DNA of 64,000 bases from assembly GCF_049347105.1 (NCBI RefSeq), contig NZ_CP186334.1, positions 62,001 through 126,000 of the forward strand, given 5' to 3'. Both the position numbers and the translations under genes were made by a program. The notes below the pieces were generated by a model. The model ran no database searches. It was not told where the DNA came from and was given only the letters and a program-made list of their open reading frames with translations. This stretch comes from Gaoshiqia hydrogeniformans. Its GTDB lineage: Bacteria > Bacteroidota > Bacteroidia > Bacteroidales > Prolixibacteraceae. This document shows, one piece after another, positions 59,951-64,000 of the stretch; positions within the stretch are counted from its first letter, which is position 1, and each line of letters begins with the position of its first letter.

Positions 59951-60230
59951 TTCTTACTCCTCTCAGGTTAAAATGAAATACATAAATGCCTTTGTCTCTT
60001 TTCTTGTCGTACAAGCCTTTTCTTTGTTTCCGGGAGGTGTAATAAATTCCGCCTCCAGTAACGGCTGCCATGATGATTATTCCGGCAACCAAGTTAAACA
60101 CCGCCCCGATCAAGCCGGCCAGGACAAGGCCCAGGATGACAAAGCCAATGGCCCAGTACATGTACCGGCCTTTAAAGCCTTTGTAAACAAGGGGCTTTTG
60201 AAGCCCCTTGTAGATGAAATACTCATGCAT
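59928..60230 (-). CDS. traF: TraF (DUF4133), VirB3-like
   Basis: A 100-residue protein with two close membrane helices (about 22-62), an N-terminal MHEYFIYKGLQKPLVYKGFKG and a basic C-tail. Typical TraF; forms part of the inner-membrane channel with the ATPase. Between TraE and TraG as usual, overlapping TraG. Confidence 0.85.
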   Translation of the reverse strand: MHEYFIYKGLQKPLVYKGFKGRYMYWAIGFVILGLVLAGLIGAVFNLVAGIIIMAAVTGGGIYYTSRKQRKGLYDKKRDKGIYVFHFNLRGVRNVKKESF

Positions 60231-60241
60231 AGTCAGCCTGC

Positions 60242-60571
60242 TTATAAGCCAAACATACCTTTAACAAGCAGGGGAGCCAGGATCAGGAACAAGGCTGATC
60301 CACCCCAACCCAAAATCTCTTTGTTGATATCGTGGTCCCCGTTATTCCACTTGTTGTAGATACGGATCCCCCCGACGATTCCGACAATTCCCCCGATGGC
60401 CATCACCAGGGTAGTGATTGGATCGATATAGCTTGTTAGTTCGGATGTGCCGGCAGCCAGGGCTGATCCGACATCTCCCTGTGCATGGGAAGCCAGCGTT
60501 ACCAGCATGAAGCCTGCAAGCACGTAAACGCGCTTCTTCGATTTTACAACTTTAAAAATTACCTTTTTCAT
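60242..60571 (-). CDS. traE: TraE (DUF4134), VirB2-like pilin
   Basis: A 109-residue small protein with signal peptide (1-30, TLASHAQG), then two membrane helices (about 50-70 and 86-106), like VirB2 pilins in the TraE family. First gene after the terminator at 60621, so its transcription needs either read-through or a promoter in 60572-60620, where no TAnnTTTG is visible. Confidence 0.85.
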   Translation of the reverse strand: MKKVIFKVVKSKKRVYVLAGFMLVTLASHAQGDVGSALAAGTSELTSYIDPITTLVMAIGGIVGIVGGIRIYNKWNNGDHDINKEILGWGGSALFLILAPLLVKGMFGL

Positions 60572-60620
60572 TTTCAGTGATTTAACTTATTAATAATAAA
60601 AAGCAAGCAGAAGAAAGAGC

Positions 60621-60646
60621 AAAAAAAAGCAACCGGTCAGGCTGCT
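60621..60646 (-). terminator. Intrinsic terminator (attenuator) inside the tra operon
   Basis: On the minus strand AGCAGCC, a 5-nt loop, GGTTGCT, and then eight T. This is a 7-bp stem with one G.U pair and is a good intrinsic terminator. It lies just after the TraD-position gene (60669) and just before TraE. Confidence 0.7.
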
Positions 60647-60668
60647 TAATTATGGGACTCTTTCTTTG

Positions 60669-61049
60669 TCAAAAGCTATGTCTTTCGAAATCATGTTTGG
60701 TGGTCATCACGATAGCCTTTTGACGGATCGCAGGCAAAAGTTGGCTGATGGACAAACCGCCGGACAACGGATCGGGAATTATTTCATTTTGTGCAGATGT
60801 TTCCCTTTGCCGGACGTTGACGTCCTGCTTGCCGGGTTTCATTGCTGACCGTTCCGCATCAGTCGGGTTGCTTTCATCTTCCAGTGCCGTGACGATAACC
60901 GGTATTGCTTCTTCAGCAAACTGCAACAGGTCGTTCCCGTCGCCGCCTATGACCGTTGACGGTCGGCGGATCAGGTCAAAGAGGATGTTTCCTCCGTAGT
61001 ACAGCGCATAACATCCCGTTACCGCTATGGTAAAACTAGTCCATGTCAT
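60669..61049 (-). CDS. Small membrane protein of the tra leader region (TraD position)
   Basis: A 126-residue protein: an N-terminal membrane helix (about 6-24, FTIAVTGCYALYYGGNILFD) and an acidic, low-complexity cytoplasmic tail. Conserved family not recognised; position after the DUF3408-like gene fits TraC/TraD. Its start overlaps the upstream gene by 14 bp. Confidence 0.55.
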   Translation of the reverse strand: MTWTSFTIAVTGCYALYYGGNILFDLIRRPSTVIGGDGNDLLQFAEEAIPVIVTALEDESNPTDAERSAMKPGKQDVNVRQRETSAQNEIIPDPLSGGLSISQLLPAIRQKAIVMTTKHDFERHSF

Positions 61050-61386
61050 TGATTACTTCTTTTAATTTCTCTTTAATGTCGGGGTGCTCAAGTAACTGGT
61101 TGATGGCAAATACTGTGAATTTTTGCATGGTGATTTTGGCGGCATTCAGTGCAATCAGCTTCCGGTAAGTTTTGACCGGCAACCGGATGTGGATCATATT
61201 CGCCATCTTTTCTCCATTGCCGGAGTTTAAAATCAATTCAATCATGCTGCCATCCGGCTCCGGACTCAGTCCCAGGTTGACATCGTTTTCCTTATCTCTC
61301 TTTCCAGGTTGAGTATCTTTTTGGAACTCGCGTACTTGTTGCTGCCTTTCCCTGATTTCATCGGCAAGTGACTTGATTTCGGTCAT
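61036..61386 (-). CDS. Ribbon-helix-helix-like mobile-element protein (DUF3408-like)
   Basis: A 116-residue protein with a charged N-tail and a C-terminal MIHIRLPVKTYRKLIALNAAK then a helix (HPDIKEKLKEVINDM). The IRLP strand followed by two helices resembles ribbon-helix-helix DNA-binding folds, as in TraB/DUF3408 of Bacteroidota elements. May bind the origin of transfer region. Overlaps ParA by 4 bp. Confidence 0.65.
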   Translation of the reverse strand: MTEIKSLADEIRERQQQVREFQKDTQPGKRDKENDVNLGLSPEPDGSMIELILNSGNGEKMANMIHIRLPVKTYRKLIALNAAKITMQKFTVFAINQLLEHPDIKEKLKEVINDMD

Positions 61387-61991
61387 AACTGTAACATTTC
61401 AAATACAGGTTCAATCATCGGCAATAGCTCCAGTGGGATGTGTTTAGTTGTTAAACGCTGGAAGGCCACCCGGTCTGTCAAAGCGGGCGTTACTTCACCA
61501 TATTGGCTAAAATCCCGGTTGATGTCTTCCATCAGGGCGTAATTCACTGAAGCTTTAAGCCGGTTGGGAATGAATACTTTTCGGGCGGCGGGGTTCAACT
61601 GAACGGTAATGAGGGCGAAAATGACGGTGGACTGGTACGAAAATTTGTCGTAAGCAAAAGGGATGGCAAACAGATCTGCTGCCTGTATGACGGGCACCAA
61701 TGCATCGTCATCGATTTTTCCCGGCAAATCAACAATAACCGTCTGGTCTTCATCTCTTTTTAACAAGTCCAGTAAAGAAGGGAACTCGCCCAGTTCTACA
61801 TCAAGAACCTGGTAAAGTTCCGGATTTTCCAAATTTTTGGATTCCTCATACCGAGACAGGATGGATCGTTGATAGTCCATGTCCAGTATAATGGCTTTTT
61901 GCTTTTTTACCACTGTGAGATAGTTGGCAAACAGCATGGCAAGGGTGCTTTTTCCGGCTCCTCCTTTTTGATTTCCAAATACTATGACCAT
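61383..61991 (-). CDS. ParA-family ATPase (TraA position)
   Basis: A 202-residue ATPase with deviant Walker A GNQKGGAGKST (6-16), Walker B/switch DLPGKIDDDALVP and a helical C-end. In Bacteroidota conjugative elements a ParA-like TraA begins the tra operon and may position DNA or the transfer complex. Starts the minus-strand run. Confidence 0.85.
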   Translation of the reverse strand: MVIVFGNQKGGAGKSTLAMLFANYLTVVKKQKAIILDMDYQRSILSRYEESKNLENPELYQVLDVELGEFPSLLDLLKRDEDQTVIVDLPGKIDDDALVPVIQAADLFAIPFAYDKFSYQSTVIFALITVQLNPAARKVFIPNRLKASVNYALMEDINRDFSQYGEVTPALTDRVAFQRLTTKHIPLELLPMIEPVFEMLQL

Positions 61992-62282
61992 GTTATGTGA
62001 TTTTATTTCGGTTTATGTGGTATCGATCCTAATCCTGGGTTGGTGGATCATGCGAAAAAGGGACAAATAGCAATTAGCCCCGCAAAGTCAAATTCGAAGA
62101 GTGATTCTTTTTCGAAAGCTCAGAAAATAGGCAAAGGAAATTCACCTGTGTGCCTTGATTAGCAGGCTTATCTCAAAAAAAAACAAGTTGGAGAATTAAA
62201 AACAAAACGGCTGGGGCGGAAGTTACGGAGAGATGCCGGCAGGCATCCACAATATGATAGATAATCTTCGCTTCCTGTTTAA
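61992..62282. other. Putative tra operon promoter region
   Basis: A 290-bp gap. It must hold the tra operon's promoter, and a weak TGACTTTG-like box (minus, around 62085) is the only candidate. TTCGAA pairs (near 62094-62117) and a hairpin GATGCC-GGCA-GGCATC (62232-62247) are present. No oriT could be recognised. Confidence 0.35.
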
Positions 62283-62612
62283 TTACAGGTATTGAGCGGC
62301 AACATGATTGTTCGTGATATACCGCACTAAATAGATGGTTTCTCCGTTCTGCTTGTATTGCGTGAAAAATACGTACCACTGCGTTGCTTTGCCTTTTGGG
62401 AAGGATGCATAGTACATACCTATTCCGTAACGGTTGAAATAATTCGGTGCAGGTTTCTTCAATCGGGAGTGCAAGGTTGTATTGATGTCGTGCACCAACT
62501 TTGTGATATATTCTACTGCGCTTTCCCTGAACCCGAAATATTCTTTTTGATACAATATTTCGGATAATTCAACGAGGTAATCTTCTACCTTAGGCAAGAA
62601 AACTACTCTCAT
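62283..62612 (-). CDS. RelE/ParE-superfamily toxin
   Basis: A 109-residue protein with an antiparallel beta core (FNRYGIGMYYASFP, QWYVFFTQY, IYLVRYITNNH) and two N-terminal helices, as in RelE/ParE. The antitoxin gene immediately upstream overlaps by 4 bp. Either an mRNA interferase or a gyrase-type inhibitor; which is not decidable by eye. Confidence 0.8.
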   Translation of the reverse strand: MRVVFLPKVEDYLVELSEILYQKEYFGFRESAVEYITKLVHDINTTLHSRLKKPAPNYFNRYGIGMYYASFPKGKATQWYVFFTQYKQNGETIYLVRYITNNHVAAQYL

Positions 62613-62827
62613 TTTTTAAGCATTTTTTCAAGTCGGGGGATAACCCTTTTGAGTAGTTCTTCCGCAGTAATAGCACTGGCAAGATCTTCGTCAGGCTCTA
62701 AATGCTGTTCCTTGGTCAATATGAACGTTTCGTTTTTCCCTCTTTGAATAACAATCCGTTCTTCCCTTGCCAAATCCAGGTACTTTTTCATATTGCTTCG
62801 TAATTCTGCCGAACTGATGACTTTCAT
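62609..62827 (-). CDS. Phd/YefM-family antitoxin
   Basis: A 72-residue antitoxin: MKVISSAELRSNMKKYLDLA then ERIVIQRG, the Phd/YefM N-terminal DNA-binding fold, and a helical C-tail that would wrap the toxin. Upstream lies a symmetric operator for autoregulation. First gene of the two-gene operon. Confidence 0.88.
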   Translation of the reverse strand: MKVISSAELRSNMKKYLDLAREERIVIQRGKNETFILTKEQHLEPDEDLASAITAEELLKRVIPRLEKMLKK

Positions 62828-62842
62828 ACCTTCATTATTTGA

Positions 62843-62889
62843 TGTACATTATAGAGTACAAATATAGTCTTTATTTTTATGAGTTTCAA
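62843..62889 (-). promoter_or_regulatory. Promoter and operator of the toxin-antitoxin operon
   Basis: On the minus strand TTG (62889-62887), 20 bp, TATATTTG (62866-62859), a good Bacteroidota promoter. The dyad TGTAC-N8-GTACA (62843-62860) starts at the -7 box and extends to just before the start, as expected for autorepression by the antitoxin. Confidence 0.75.
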
Positions 62890-63012
62890 TTTCGCGTTAC
62901 AACATATTTGAGGGTAGCATGTCAGGATTCCGTTCAACTGGAACTTAATGTTTGGCACTGCATGCCGCAAGAAGTCCTATTTTAGTTAGTAGTAGCGTTT
63001 TAATTCTCTTCA

Positions 63013-63897
63013 TTAGAATTCATGCTCAATCATCCACTTTTTTATTTTATCATGTTCTTGTTTATTTTCAGGGAAGCTTCTTTCAATATTTCCAATACAT
63101 TCAACATAGAATCCATCAACGTATAAAATATAGATTTCATCCAGATCATCAATTCGGTCTGTAAAATGCCTTACGATTTCTCCTTCTTTTCCAATCAAGC
63201 GATTTTCATAAAAGTCAAATGAAAACTGTCCATCTTCTACGTGATAATGATATTCTGGATTTTCTATTTTTTTGATAACTTCTTTCTCTCTTTTATTAAT
63301 TTCAATGTTTGAATTTTCAAGTCTTTGGGCATTTTGGATAGCATCTAATGACTTTTCCATATTTCCTTTCTTTTCTTCGGCGAATGACTTGTAAAAAAAG
63401 TCTTCCAGTAGATATGTTTTCTCTTGAAGTTCAAAGCTGTCAGAAGGTTTTAAAATTATTTTGTCAGGCTGCAATTCTGCGGATGCTTTTATAAATTCAA
63501 ATTCATAAAGAAATTGTTTGACAACGTTTAAATCATCAGTCAATATGATATTTTCGTTATTTCGAAATTCTGCATTGTAAGTCCAGTTATATGAGCCAGT
63601 GACTGTAATTTTCTCATCAATAATTATGAATTTATGATGCATTAATCTCGAACTGTCAGCAAAATAAAATTTACCACCAACTTGAATAAACTCATCAAAA
63701 TTGAGCCCATCTTTTCTGTTGTTGATATGGTCATTATTGACGATTAATTCAACAATGATTCCATTGCGAATTAACTGAAGCAGTGTTTCAAAAAGATCCT
63801 CATTTGTAAACCATGCAATAGCAATTAAAATGCTTCTCTCAGCGGATTTTAGATACTCTTCGAGTTGATTCCCAATAAATTTGAATGTCGCTTTCAT
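63013..63897 (-). CDS. Phospholipase D-like protein (single HKD motif)
   Basis: A 294-residue protein. N-terminal part (1-150) forms a PLD domain with one HxK-x4-D motif (His87, Lys89, Asp94) followed by GSYNWT. A helical linker (150-215) and C-terminal beta domain follow. Single-motif PLD proteins usually act as dimers with nuclease or phosphotransfer activity (Nuc, BfiI). The family is often linked to defence. It lies near the TA operon on the same strand, with 185 bp between. Confidence 0.75.
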   Translation of the reverse strand: MKATFKFIGNQLEEYLKSAERSILIAIAWFTNEDLFETLLQLIRNGIIVELIVNNDHINNRKDGLNFDEFIQVGGKFYFADSSRLMHHKFIIIDEKITVTGSYNWTYNAEFRNNENIILTDDLNVVKQFLYEFEFIKASAELQPDKIILKPSDSFELQEKTYLLEDFFYKSFAEEKKGNMEKSLDAIQNAQRLENSNIEINKREKEVIKKIENPEYHYHVEDGQFSFDFYENRLIGKEGEIVRHFTDRIDDLDEIYILYVDGFYVECIGNIERSFPENKQEHDKIKKWMIEHEF

Positions 63898-63943
63898 TTA
63901 TGTTGATAAGTTTTGTCTTACTGTTTTTACCGTCAACGGTAAA

Positions 63944-64000
63944 TTACCATCTGTGGTTTTTATTTTTTTCTTTCATCTTATTGTCAAAATCCATTGATTC
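63944..64000 (-). CDS. Possible 3' end of a gene running off the window edge
   Basis: The minus strand is open from 64000 to TAA at 63944: at least 18 codons, EESMDF-like then NKMKEKNKNHRW. It may be the tail of a gene that extends beyond 64000. A hairpin TACCG-TCAA-CGGTA is present at 63928-63941 just past it. Confidence 0.25.
   Translation of the reverse strand, partial: ESMDFDNKMKEKNKNHRW

Overview
The window looks like a mosaic accessory region of a Bacteroidota chromosome or large plasmid. The coding style suggests a Bacteroidales/Marinilabiliales-like host, but this is an inference. Three things support it: the Bacteroidota-only conjugation set (TraE/F/G/J/K/M/N family), promoters of the form TTG-N19/20-TAnnTTTG at several genes, and lipoproteins with Bacteroidota-style signal peptides. 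No rRNA, tRNA or CRISPR array was seen, and no relaxase, integrase or primase lies inside the window, so the element continues past at least one edge.

Layout. (1) 1-1722: six direct repeats of exactly 21 bp (iterons), a replication-initiator-like gene and a deoxyribosyltransferase-like gene. (2) 1723-5060: a 3' relic of a group II intron, an AT-rich HEPN-like gene, a small membrane protein and an internally deleted IS1182-family element. (3) 5181-14599: a defence island on the minus strand. It holds a four-gene ubiquitin-like conjugation operon (Ubl, E2-like, JAMM-E1 fusion, DUF6527), a SIR2-like DUF4917 gene and a type I restriction-modification system. (4) 15051-20748: a helical protein of unknown function, a one-protein two-component system (hybrid kinase with LuxR-type output), a GNAT acetyltransferase and decayed genes, including a broken cation-efflux paralogue.

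(5) 20903-41820: a large metal-homeostasis island. A MerR regulator faces its target across a classic dyad. A long plus-strand run encodes a His-rich exported protein, a TRASH-like metal protein, a CzcA-CzcC fusion pump, CzcB, a P-II protein, a zinc ribbon, an AlbA_2 protein, an SPFH lipoprotein, a DUF302 protein, a P1B-4 ATPase and a Fur-family regulator. Next come an outer-membrane protein, an ICMT-like methyltransferase, a CDF protein, YnfA and a GDCCVxC protein. The last part is a divergent pair: a DtxR-family regulator facing a di-haem oxidoreductase, Rieske protein and porin operon. One 15-bp dyad occurs at the head of the czc operon and again upstream of the outer-membrane protein, and probably defines the regulon of the Fur-family protein. 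A separate dyad sits between the -33 and -7 boxes of the oxidoreductase operon, facing the DtxR gene.

(6) 41822-42440: a decayed coupling-protein gene of another, CTnDOT-like conjugative element. (7) 42512-61991: accessory genes (RadC-like, DUF4099/3945-like, ArdC-type) and a conjugation operon read on the minus strand from ParA through TraE, F, G, three paralogous exported proteins, J, K, M, N to a VirD4-type coupling ATPase, with intrinsic terminators at 60621-60646 and 47970-47996. (8) 62283-64000: a Phd/RelE-like toxin-antitoxin pair with its own operator, and a phospholipase D-like protein. Overall this is a self-transmissible or formerly self-transmissible element carrying defence and metal-resistance cargo.
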